Below, piece after piece: positions 1 through 6,076 of a stretch of DNA of 6,076 nucleotides. The notes beneath the pieces were generated by a model that saw only the letters and a program-made list of their open reading frames with translations, had not been told where the DNA came from and did not search any database. Position numbers and translations under genes: made by a program. Each line of letters opens with the position of its first letter. Position 1 is the stretch's first letter. Source of the DNA: JBDHZU01 sp039812085 (lineage in GTDB: Bacteria > Actinomycetota > Actinomycetes > S36-B12 > UBA10799); contig JBDHZU010000122.1 in the NCBI GenBank assembly GCA_039812085.1, positions 1 to 6,076 of the forward strand. Reading direction: 5' to 3'.

Positions 1-2676
1 CGAACCACCCGAGACCTTCACACCGACGGCGTTCAATGCCTCCGGCAGGGTGTCTCGCATCGCGGTGTTCTCACCAAAACCGACCATGATCTTCTGCAGC
101 AGCGGGTAGCCGCCAGTCGCCGCCCGCACATACACCGGCTCGACGTACAACATTCCCCCGCCGATGGGCAGCGACAACAGGTTGCCCAGATCCACCTCGG
201 AACCACCACGACGCAACAAGCTCAATTCGGACGCAATATCCGGGTTGGACTCAAAATTGTTCTGCACCTGCTGAGGCCCAGGAATCGTCGTGTTGCGCGG
301 AAGCTGCAACACCTCAAACGATCCGTACGGATCCCCCGGATCAGACACCACACTCATGAAAGACGCCAACGTCTGACGACCTACTGGAGAGAACGCCGTC
401 GTCAATGAGAACTGCGGAGTCTTCTGATCCGGCATCTGCAAACTCAAGTAGTACGGCGGCTGCAGCGCATTCTGATCCTTCTTGGTCGGATCGTTCGGAA
501 TCTCCCAGAAGTCCTGTCCGCCATAGAAAGCTGCCGGGTCTGTCACGTGGTACCGCGAGAACACTGTGCGCTGAACCTTGAACATGTCCTCCGGGTACTT
601 CACGTGCGCGAGGATCGACGCGGGCATCTCTGAGCGAGGCTGCACCACCCCGGGGAAAGTCTTCTCCCACGTCTTCAAAATCGGATCGTTGGCATCCCAC
701 TCGTACAAGTTGACGGTGCCGTCATACGCATCCACCACAGCTTTGACCGTGTTGCGCATGTAGTTGATGTCATCGCGTTTGCCACCCAACTGCCGGGCTT
801 GACCATTCGCAGACACGGTCGAATCGCTGGTCGCCGAATCCAATTCCACTCGCGACGAATATGGGTAGTTGTTGCTCGTCGTATAGCCATCGACGATCCA
901 CTTGATCCGACCATCCACCACCACGGGGTACGGGTCAGAATCCAACCGCAGCCACGGTGCCGCCTTGCTCACAATCACTGCTGGGTCGCGATCCCACAAA
1001 ATCCGGGACGAACTATTCACCGAATCCGACAACACAATGTTCGGGTCTTGAAACTTGATCCCAAACAGCAACTGGTTGAACAAGCTGCCCACCGGAACAC
1101 CACCAGTGCCGGTGTAGGTGTTGTTCTGCTGCTTGTTCGGCGCATTGTCATCCGGGTAGTCCAACTCCTGCGGAGCCGCACCCTCCGGCGCTCCCACAAT
1201 CGAATAGCTCGGCGAGTTCTGCCCGAAGTACACCCGCGGCTGGTCAATCTTCAACGGCCCCGTCGGAGGAATCCCACCCTCAAAGAACACCGGGTTGCCG
1301 TTGGATTCCTTCTTGTTATCTGCGGCTGCCACGAACCCGTACCCATGCGTATAAACCACATGCAGGTTGGCCCAGTTGCGTTGATCGGATGCCAGCGCAC
1401 TCAGGTTCAGCTCACGCACTGCCACAACCGCGCCCTGAATCCCATCAGTCAGCTTGTAGCGATCCACATCCAGCGTGTCCGGGAATCCATAGAAGCTGCG
1501 GTTCTGCTGCAACGCCGCAAACGTTGGCGACACCACTGACGGATCGACGATGCGAATGTCGTTCAACGTCCCTTGCTGCGTGGCCAACACCTTCTGATCG
1601 ACGGTGCCACTCGCGACGTAATCCTTGACCTTAATTCCGTTGAGGTTGTATGCCTGCCGGGTCGCATCGATGTTGTGCTGAATCGACTGCTGTTCCTTAA
1701 TCTGCTCACTCGGACGAACCGTGAACTGCTGCACGATTGCCGGGTAGATGCCGCCAATCACCAGCGCGGACAACACCAACAAACCAAGTCCAGTCGCAGC
1801 CACCATCCACGACCGACGGAACACATTGACGAAGAACAAGATCGCGCAAATGATCGCAATCGCCGCCAAGATTCCCTTGGCCGGCAGCAACGCGTTGATG
1901 TCCCGATACTTCAAGCCAGTGAAACCCTGCAGAAAGTCTTCGCTCTTCAACGTCAGCCCATAGCGGTCTAACCAGTAGCTGGCAGCCTTCAACAGACAGA
2001 AGATTCCCAACAGCACGGACAGTTGCACTTGCGCGGCCGACGACACTCGTGGTGCAGGCGGCTGTAACCGAATCCCGCCATAGACGTAGTGCACGATCAC
2101 TGCCGCCAGCAGCGACAACAGCACCATCGCGAACAGGAAGCCGAGGACGAACCGCAAGAACGGATAGGTGAAGACGTAGAAACCGATGTCTCGACCGAAC
2201 TGCTGATCAGTCGAGCCGAATGGCACTTGGTTGCGCCACATCGCCCATAAACGCCAGGCCGATCCTGCGCTGATTCCTGCCAGCACACCGATCACGGCGG
2301 GCACGAGGAACAACAGTGGTTTACGAATCGGTTCCAGGCTTGAGCGATACCGCTCCAGACTGAGTTGCTCGGCATTGCGAATCCGCAGCATCGGTCGCTT
2401 CTTGAATGCCACCCACATCGAGCTGCCGATCGCCAACGCCATCAGCAGACCGAACACCACACACAACACCAGTCGCATCACGATCTGGGTGGAGTAGACA
2501 CTGGTCTTGTCGATCGAACGGAACCACATGAGGTCGGTGTCGAACTGGGTGAACAGCACCAGCAAGATGAGCAAAACGACAAGCGTGATGATCGCGGGGA
2601 TCAGCACACGCCCACGTCGCGACGGCGGCTGCCCAGCAGCCGACTCCGGCGCACCGGGTGTCGCAGAGAAACTCAC
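1..2676 (-). CDS. UPF0182 family large membrane protein (3' end cut by the window edge)
   Basis: The reverse strand reads as one uninterrupted frame of 892 codons from a GTG at 2676 to the window edge; the stop lies outside. I read about seven hydrophobic helices, near residues 24-43, 68-90, 120-142, 172-197, 215-234, 268-285 and 290-312. About 580 residues of soluble, probably extracytoplasmic domain follow. UPF0182 hallmarks are visible: VPFGSTDQQFGRDIGFYVF (151-169), AASYWLDRYGL (231-241), the FTGLKYRDINALLPAKGIL stretch (252-270), YPAIVQQFTV (311-320) and NIDATRQAYNL (335-345). The family is common in Actinobacteria and usually about 950-1000 residues, so roughly 60-110 residues are missing. 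Its molecular function is unknown. The start follows a TAGTGT hexamer by seven bases, which suggests a leaderless transcript. An in-frame GTG nine bases upstream (2685) is the alternative. It is transcribed divergently from the membrane gene at 2762. Confidence 0.95.
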   Translation of the reverse strand, partial: MSFSATPGAPESAAGQPPSRRGRVLIPAIITLVVLLILLVLFTQFDTDLMWFRSIDKTSVYSTQIVMRLVLCVVFGLLMALAIGSSMWVAFKKRPMLRIRNAEQLSLERYRSSLEPIRKPLLFLVPAVIGVLAGISAGSAWRLWAMWRNQVPFGSTDQQFGRDIGFYVFTYPFLRFVLGFLFAMVLLSLLAAVIVHYVYGGIRLQPPAPRVSSAAQVQLSVLLGIFCLLKAASYWLDRYGLTLKSEDFLQGFTGLKYRDINALLPAKGILAAIAIICAILFFVNVFRRSWMVAATGLGLLVLSALVIGGIYPAIVQQFTVRPSEQIKEQQSIQHNIDATRQAYNLNGIKVKDYVASGTVDQKVLATQQGTLNDIRIVDPSVVSPTFAALQQNRSFYGFPDTLDVDRYKLTDGIQGAVVAVRELNLSALASDQRNWANLHVVYTHGYGFVAAADNKKESNGNPVFFEGGIPPTGPLKIDQPRVYFGQNSPSYSIVGAPEGAAPQELDYPDDNAPNKQQNNTYTGTGGVPVGSLFNQLLFGIKFQDPNIVLSDSVNSSSRILWDRDPAVIVSKAAPWLRLDSDPYPVVVDGRIKWIVDGYTTSNNYPYSSRVELDSATSDSTVSANGQARQLGGKRDDINYMRNTVKAVVDAYDGTVNLYEWDANDPILKTWEKTFPGVVQPRSEMPASILAHVKYPEDMFKVQRTVFSRYHVTDPAAFYGGQDFWEIPNDPTKKDQNALQPPYYLSLQMPDQKTPQFSLTTAFSPVGRQTLASFMSVVSDPGDPYGSFEVLQLPRNTTIPGPQQVQNNFESNPDIASELSLLRRGGSEVDLGNLLSLPIGGGMLYVEPVYVRAATGGYPLLQKIMVGFGENTAMRDTLPEALNAVGVKVSGGS

Positions 2677-2689
2677 CCGGGTCACACTA
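2677..2689 (-). promoter_or_regulatory. Probable leaderless promoter (-10 element) of the UPF0182 gene
   Basis: Read on the minus strand, TAGTGT (2689-2684) fits the actinobacterial -10 pattern TANNNT. It is followed by exactly seven bases and then the GTG start at 2676, so transcription would begin at or next to the start codon. No clear -35 element is visible. A GGAGGG (2709-2704) lies about 27 bases from this start, too far for a normal ribosome binding site. The same geometry occurs before the gene at 3819. This is inferred from sequence pattern only. Confidence 0.45.
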
Positions 2690-2709
2690 CGGTCGGTCGA
2701 GGTCCCTCC

Positions 2710-2724
2710 GCATGAAAGGGCATG
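2710..2724. repeat. Paired GCATG direct repeat in the divergent intergenic region
   Basis: GCATG occurs at 2710-2714 and again at 2720-2724, ten bases apart start to start (one helical turn). Because CATG is its own reverse complement, the pair also has partial dyad character. It lies between the divergent UPF0182 and membrane-protein genes, where an operator would be expected. It is short and could be chance. Confidence 0.2.
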
Positions 2725-2761
2725 TAAGTGTCGCGTCTGCGCAATGCACAGATCACCGTAA

Positions 2762-3739
2762 ATGTCAGTGTCAGACCCATCGGCCAAGATCGTCCCAATG
2801 AACCGGCTCTATTCAGATCCCCTGACAGAAAACACCTCGTTTTACGCGAGGGTGACTCTTCCTGCTGATTGCACCTTTCCCCGGTTTGACGACGATGATT
2901 TCTTCCATTCACGGCCATCCAAAGCCACTGGCAGCATTTTGAGCGGTGTGTGCTGGGCTCTGTTGGCCGCCGGTATCGGCTGGCAGTTCGCCAACCTCAT
3001 CTTCATTGGTGACGCAGTCGGCTACAGCTACAGCCTGTTCACTGATCCACTGCTTCTGCTGATCATCCCAGTCGCCTTTGCGTGTGGAACTTATCGCGAG
3101 GCTCGCTACCCACGCCGCGACTGGACACCCCGCGAACACGACAACTCAGACTTTGCTCATGAGCTAAGGAAACTCCGCCTCAAGAACGGAGGACTGGAAA
3201 GTCTCAACAGGCAGTCACCTGCCTCGCCGCCGGAACTTGAGCTTCACAAGGAGTGGAGACTGACCCGTCGCGGCGCTAACCCACAAGAGAAAATCACCTG
3301 GCGTGAGCTTCTTTCCGAGCTTCGAGACGTAGAGAACAAATGGGAATTTGTCGGGGTGTTGGTCTTCGTGGCAGGCCTTTCGTTTTCCCTTTGGTACTCC
3401 CAGCAGCATTCCGCTGGGAAGTTCATCACTGCCGTCCTGCTCGCCGGTGCAGTCGTATTGGGCATCTTCGGCGGATCTTCACGCCTGTTGGCAATCCTCT
3501 TTTGCGCCATCTGGATCTTCCTGCATTTTTCCGCCATGGGCATGCTCATCACGACTTGTCTCCTGTTTGTCGCCATCGCATCCACAACTGCAGACTTGCG
3601 ACGCTTTTCTCGAATCAACGATCGTCGCCAAGAACAAGATGATCGCGCCGATGCTGACTTCCTCCGCTCACTGCCCGACGACATGAAAGATGAGGCCGTC
3701 CTCAAACGTTTGGCTGAACTGGAATCCCAGGGGTACTAA
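2762..3739 (+). CDS. Polytopic membrane protein of unknown function
   Basis: This is a 325-residue protein that I do not recognise. Its N-terminal region contains an acidic-aromatic patch, FPRFDDDDFF (39-48). Hydrophobic segments lie near 57-82, 90-109, 195-211, 220-238, 241-256 and 258-275, giving about six helices. Basic residues before helix 1 (RPSK), after helix 2 (YREARYPRRD) and after the last helix (DLRRFSRINDRR) suggest that both termini and the charged 110-193 loop are cytoplasmic. The C-terminus is a charged, probably helical tail (LPDDMKDEAVLKRLAELE). No catalytic motif is visible. The start is uncertain: ATG 2762 has no ribosome binding site, and the ATG at 2798 (residue 13) is preceded by CAAGAT plus seven bases, a near match to the spacing at its neighbours. 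It is divergent from UPF0182 and codirectional with PPA1309, 79 bases upstream of it. A membrane partner of UPF0182 is possible but unsupported. Confidence 0.85.
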   Translation: MSVSDPSAKIVPMNRLYSDPLTENTSFYARVTLPADCTFPRFDDDDFFHSRPSKATGSILSGVCWALLAAGIGWQFANLIFIGDAVGYSYSLFTDPLLLLIIPVAFACGTYREARYPRRDWTPREHDNSDFAHELRKLRLKNGGLESLNRQSPASPPELELHKEWRLTRRGANPQEKITWRELLSELRDVENKWEFVGVLVFVAGLSFSLWYSQQHSAGKFITAVLLAGAVVLGIFGGSSRLLAILFCAIWIFLHFSAMGMLITTCLLFVAIASTTADLRRFSRINDRRQEQDDRADADFLRSLPDDMKDEAVLKRLAELESQGY

Positions 3740-3805
3740 TCCGTTTTTGCAAACTCAATATCGGATCGGCAATAGATGCCTGCACCATGACACAGGTCAA
3801 GCTCG

Positions 3806-3818
3806 TAGCATCACGGGC
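3806..3818 (+). promoter_or_regulatory. Probable leaderless promoter (-10 element) of the PPA1309-family gene
   Basis: TAGCAT (3806-3811) matches TANNNT and is followed by seven bases and then the ATG at 3819, the same geometry as at the UPF0182 start. No purine-rich ribosome binding site precedes the ATG. The rest of the 79-base spacer shows a T-run (TTTTTG, near 3744) just after the upstream stop, but only a 4-base-pair stem before it. I see no convincing terminator there, so some read-through from the membrane gene is possible. Confidence 0.45.
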
Positions 3819-4373
3819 ATGTCTGAATTGGTGCAAGCTCTACGTCGCCTTGAAGCGGACGTTCACTCCGGTGGTTGGGATCAACGAACCCGAGTTTTCG
3901 CGCTCGCGCCTTTTGGGGATTTGGCCTCGCAACAACCTGAATTGGTGGCGGGATTGCGCGCCCAACTTGCCGAGGAAGGCGTCACCGTCACTGACGACCT
4001 GCTCGTTCCGATCGAGCAAGAGTGGCCATTCCCCGATGTCGAGCTGGACGATGCTTTGGCTCGTGTGGAATGGCCCCCGAAAGTTCAGGCAGCAGCAATC
4101 GTCGTCGAGCGAGTCATTCTTCCGCCGGAAGCTGAGCAAGAAGTTGCCGAGCTATCCGACCCAGTGGCTGATCCGGTGCAGGCTGTCCATGAGCATCCGT
4201 CTGCACAAGACGTTCGCATGGCTGTCATCGCGGCACGATCTGGTGAACATTGGTGCCTGATCCGTGCTCGTTCACCGCAAACTGACGGCGATGTTCCCGT
4301 CCCGGATCAGATGTATGAAGCCGCCGATCTCGTCCCCGGATTGATCGATGCGCTCGAACAGACCTTCCAATAG
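3819..4373 (+). CDS. PPA1309 family protein
   Basis: This is a soluble protein of 184 residues with no signal peptide or membrane segment. It resembles the PPA1309 family of Actinobacteria, whose genes are often near UPF0182 genes and whose function is unknown. Recognised blocks are GGWDQRTRVFAL (18-29), PIEQEWP (64-70), DDALARVEWPP (77-87), AIVVERVILPP (93-103), HPSAQDVRMAV (126-136), the HWCLIRAR strand (144-151) and a C-terminal DLVPGLIDALEQTF (170-183). The frame stays open upstream to an ATG at 3690, but those 43 extra residues overlap the preceding gene and look unlike the family. The ATG at 3819 gives the expected N-terminus and a TANNNT-N7-ATG context. The stop directly abuts the stop of the convergent NUDIX gene. 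Confidence 0.85.
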   Translation: MSELVQALRRLEADVHSGGWDQRTRVFALAPFGDLASQQPELVAGLRAQLAEEGVTVTDDLLVPIEQEWPFPDVELDDALARVEWPPKVQAAAIVVERVILPPEAEQEVAELSDPVADPVQAVHEHPSAQDVRMAVIAARSGEHWCLIRARSPQTDGDVPVPDQMYEAADLVPGLIDALEQTFQ

Positions 4374-4958
4374 TTAGCTGCGCAGGCGTTCTTGCGCGGC
4401 CCGAACGAGTCGCACCACAGAGTCGTCCGTCGTGGGCAACCGATCAGCCGGGAACCAGCGCACATCGGCTGATTCCAGCGACGTTGTGGGTCGAGCTTCA
4501 TCAGCAATGACGGCGACGAACCGTACGTCCCAGTGTTCGCCACAACCAAAACCACTGCCTAACTCGTGACGGTCGAGGTCGAGCACTGGAGTATGCAACG
4601 CGACCTGACTAATGCCGCTTTCTTCGACGGTTTCTCGCAACGCGGCTTGCACAATCGTCTCGCCCAAGTCGATGTGTCCACCAAATTGCAGCCAGGCATC
4701 GGCCTTCTTGTGGTGATGCAGCAACACCCGAGTCGCAGCCGGATTGACCGCAATTGCACTAGCCGTCAGATGCGCTGGTTGCGTCGATCGATCCATCGGA
4801 TGAACCACCGTCCGAGCGAACTGCAGAAACTCGTGTTTCAGTTCGCGTTGCCGGTGCGCGTAGACCGAGTCGCTGTGTTGATGGTCGGGGTATTGCTCAA
4901 GCAGCCCGATCGCGTCGATCACGCGAGCGGATTCCGAACCGGGCTGCCAGTCACTCAT
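4374..4958 (-). CDS. NUDIX hydrolase
   Basis: This 194-residue protein carries a full-length NUDIX box at residues 94-116. It begins GHIDLGE, and RETVEESGI follows after seven residues. This fits Gx5Ex7REUxEExGU except that threonine takes the first hydrophobic position. The RE and EE residues that bind divalent metal are intact. NUDIX enzymes cleave nucleoside diphosphates linked to another group; the substrate cannot be read here. About 90 residues precede the box, including a helical segment (ELKHEFLQFARTV, 39-51) and strands TASAIAVNP and TRVLLHHHKKADAWLQFGG. After it come EHWDVRFVAVIADEA and DVRWFPADRLP, typical of small actinobacterial NUDIX proteins. The ATG overlaps the upstream stop as ATGA, so the two genes are very probably co-transcribed and translationally coupled. 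It is likely cytoplasmic; cofactor or nucleotide clean-up is a general inference. Confidence 0.93.
   Translation of the reverse strand: MSDWQPGSESARVIDAIGLLEQYPDHQHSDSVYAHRQRELKHEFLQFARTVVHPMDRSTQPAHLTASAIAVNPAATRVLLHHHKKADAWLQFGGHIDLGETIVQAALRETVEESGISQVALHTPVLDLDRHELGSGFGCGEHWDVRFVAVIADEARPTTSLESADVRWFPADRLPTTDDSVVRLVRAAQERLRS
4377..4400 (+). terminator. Possible hairpin terminator for the PPA1309 gene, without U-tract
   Basis: Three bases after the PPA1309 stop codon, GCTGCGCA (4377-4384) can pair with TGCGCGGC (4393-4400). This gives an 8-base-pair stem with one U-G wobble and an 8-base loop. No T-run follows, which is tolerated in GC-rich Actinobacteria. The wobble becomes a C-A mismatch in the opposite-strand transcript, so the hairpin favours plus-strand RNA. 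It lies inside the last codons of the NUDIX gene, so the pairing could be coincidental. Confidence 0.3.
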
Positions 4959-6076
4959 TGGTCCGGTTCATCCCGTTCGGAGTCATCGACCTCGTCCGTC
5001 TCAGACTCGTCGGCCGGCGGTTTGCTGGCCGGTGTCTCATCACTGTCGTCTGACGACCCAGCAATCGTTGCGTCCTCGCTTGGCGCATCACCAGCAGTCA
5101 GGCTCGGATCATTGGGATCAAAATCTGAACCGGCACTCGTTGTGCGACCGATGAACCCACTGGGATCGTCCAAATCATCTGCCGTGGGCAACAAGTCCGG
5201 GTGCGCCCAGAGCGCATCACGCGCCTGCGGACCACCCGTCTCGCGCAACTCCTGCCACAACGCAGCGGCCTCCCGGAGACGACGCGGACGGAGTTCCAAA
5301 CCAACTAACGTGGCAAACGTCTTCTCTGCCGGACCACCTGTTGCTCGACGACGACGCAGCGTCTCTCGTAAACGGTCATAAGCAGGCAGTCGATCGCTGA
5401 CGGCGGCATCCACCACGTCATCCACCCAGCCCTCGATCAGGGCGAGCAACGTTTCCAACCGGGCCAGCGCTGCCTTCTGCTCGGGAGTGTCTTGTGGCGC
5501 GAATACGCCAGAACCCAATGCTTCTTGCAGGGCCTCCGGGTTTTGCACATCGACTCCGGCCATCGACTGCTCGATCTGATCGCGGTCGATCTGAATCCCC
5601 TGCGCATACGTACTGATCGCCGACTCAACCCGAGAACGCAGCCACGGAACATGCGCAAACAGACGCTGACTAGCTGCCTCGCGCAGAGCCACGAACAGCA
5701 TCACGTCGCGATCAGACAGTTCCAGCCCGTCCGAGAACTCCTTGATATTGCTTGGCACCAGGGCACACGCCCCATCAGTAGTCAGTGGAATACCAACGTC
5801 GGTTGAGCTGACCACCTCGGCAGCCAATAACGACAGCCCTTGCCCCACCTGCATGCCGAACATGGCGGCACCCATCGACTTCGCCATCCCCAACAGCGGA
5901 CCAGCCATCGCCGCCAACTCGGGGGGCAAACCTTCTGGCAAGGCCGAGGCGTCCTCGGGCATCAACGTGCTCATGGTCTGTTCCAGCGACGACGCGATCG
6001 GTTCGATGATCTGTTGCCATGCGGGCAAGGTCGCGGTCAGCCATTCGCTGCGACTCCACGCCAACGCAACTGCTGT
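4955..6076 (-). CDS. Zincin_2/DUF2342-type 'zinc-dependent metalloprotease' family protein (N-terminus cut by the right edge)
   Basis: The frame is open to the right edge, and the N-terminal roughly 80-120 residues seem to be missing. A TTG at 6064 is unlikely to be the true start, because sequence preceding SRSEWLTATLPAW is normal in this family. Numbering from that TTG, recognisable blocks are PPELAAMAGPLLGMAKSMG (47-65), LSDRDVMLFVALREAASQRL (116-135) then FAHVPWLRSRV (136-146), ARLETLLALIEGWVDDVVD (201-219), and RRRRATGGPAEKTFATLVGL (237-256) followed by ELRPRRLREAAALWQEL. WAHPDLLPTADDLDDPSGFIG (286-306) ends the conserved part. The first block should carry HExxH in active zincins; here it reads REAAS. 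EGW stands where an EGH is expected. A low-complexity acidic tail (307-369) ends the protein. No membrane segment is seen in the visible part. It is first in an operon with the NUDIX gene (ATGA overlap). Family membership is confident; peptidase activity is doubtful. Confidence 0.88.
   Translation of the reverse strand, partial: TAVALAWSRSEWLTATLPAWQQIIEPIASSLEQTMSTLMPEDASALPEGLPPELAAMAGPLLGMAKSMGAAMFGMQVGQGLSLLAAEVVSSTDVGIPLTTDGACALVPSNIKEFSDGLELSDRDVMLFVALREAASQRLFAHVPWLRSRVESAISTYAQGIQIDRDQIEQSMAGVDVQNPEALQEALGSGVFAPQDTPEQKAALARLETLLALIEGWVDDVVDAAVSDRLPAYDRLRETLRRRRATGGPAEKTFATLVGLELRPRRLREAAALWQELRETGGPQARDALWAHPDLLPTADDLDDPSGFIGRTTSAGSDFDPNDPSLTAGDAPSEDATIAGSSDDSDETPASKPPADESETDEVDDSERDEPDQ

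Noticed and set aside
320..333. Perfect 14-base palindrome GATCCGTACGGATC
   Set aside because: It falls inside the UPF0182 coding sequence (GDPYGS codons) and is a single copy. It is best explained by codon choice and not as an operator.
799..1539. Open frame of 246 codons on the plus strand
   Set aside because: It lies antisense to the UPF0182 gene, and the product is rich in Arg, His and Gln with no family features. The reverse-strand frame carries clear UPF0182 signatures throughout.
3398..3419. 7-base-pair inverted repeat TCCCAGC/GCTGGGA with an 8-base loop
   Set aside because: It lies in mid-gene within the membrane protein coding sequence, with no T-run or nearby gene end, so it is not a terminator.
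3244..3705. Open frame of 153 codons on the minus strand
   Set aside because: It is antisense to the membrane protein, with an Arg/Ser/Lys/Met-rich composition and no motif. The plus-strand frame has coherent membrane helices following the positive-inside rule.
3720..3748. Possible terminator after the membrane gene (CTGG-aatc-CCAG followed by TTTTT)
   Set aside because: The stem is only four base pairs, overlaps the coding end and is separated from the T-run by about 15 bases. This is too weak to call.
3690..3818. 43-codon N-terminal extension of the PPA1309 frame
   Set aside because: It overlaps the end of the preceding gene and encodes sequence unlike the family N-terminus. The ATG at 3819 has a leaderless promoter context.
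4566..5381. Open frame of 271 codons on the plus strand
   Set aside because: It spans both the NUDIX and zincin-like genes in antisense, and its Ser/Arg-rich product fits the complement of their codons. The minus-strand genes have recognisable motifs and an operon overlap.
1..6076. Search for tRNA, rRNA, CRISPR, insertion sequences, phage or toxin-antitoxin genes
   Set aside because: The only non-coding stretches are 85 and 79 bases long. None holds a cloverleaf, repeat array, terminal inverted repeat or small gene that I could support.

Overview
The window comes from an actinobacterium. Four of its five genes carry recognisable actinobacterial family signatures: a UPF0182 large membrane protein, a PPA1309-family protein, a NUDIX hydrolase and a zincin-like 'zinc-dependent metalloprotease' (DUF2342/Zincin_2) protein. 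GTG and TTG starts are plausible, and two genes look leaderless (TANNNT-N7-start). By eye the base composition is moderately GC-rich, in the mid to high 50s percent. That is lower than Streptomyces or Mycobacterium, so a Propionibacteriales-like or other moderate-GC lineage is possible. I cannot name the species.

Layout, left to right: (1) 1-2676, minus strand, a 5'-complete, 3'-truncated UPF0182 membrane protein. It has seven N-terminal membrane helices followed by a large, probably extracytoplasmic domain. (2) 2677-2761, a divergent intergenic region of 85 bases holding a probable leaderless promoter for UPF0182 and a small GCATG repeat. (3) 2762-3739, plus strand, an unrecognised polytopic membrane protein of 325 residues. 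(4) 3740-3818, a short spacer ending in a second leaderless-type promoter. (5) 3819-4373, plus strand, a PPA1309-family protein. (6) 4374-4958, minus strand, a NUDIX hydrolase whose stop codon abuts the PPA1309 stop with no bases between. (7) 4955 to the right edge, minus strand, a Zincin_2-type protein that overlaps the NUDIX start by ATGA and lacks its N-terminus because of the window edge.

The genes belong to a neighbourhood recurrent in Actinobacteria (UPF0182, PPA1309, a PDZ/Lon-like protein, a zincin-like protein, and NUDIX). Its function is not established; an envelope quality-control role is only an inference. Three things differ from what I would expect: the PDZ gene is not visible, an unrecognised membrane gene sits between UPF0182 and PPA1309, and the zincin-like protein has lost the residues expected for zinc catalysis. 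No RNA genes, mobile elements, CRISPR arrays or long repeats were seen. No stretch over 300 bases is without a gene.
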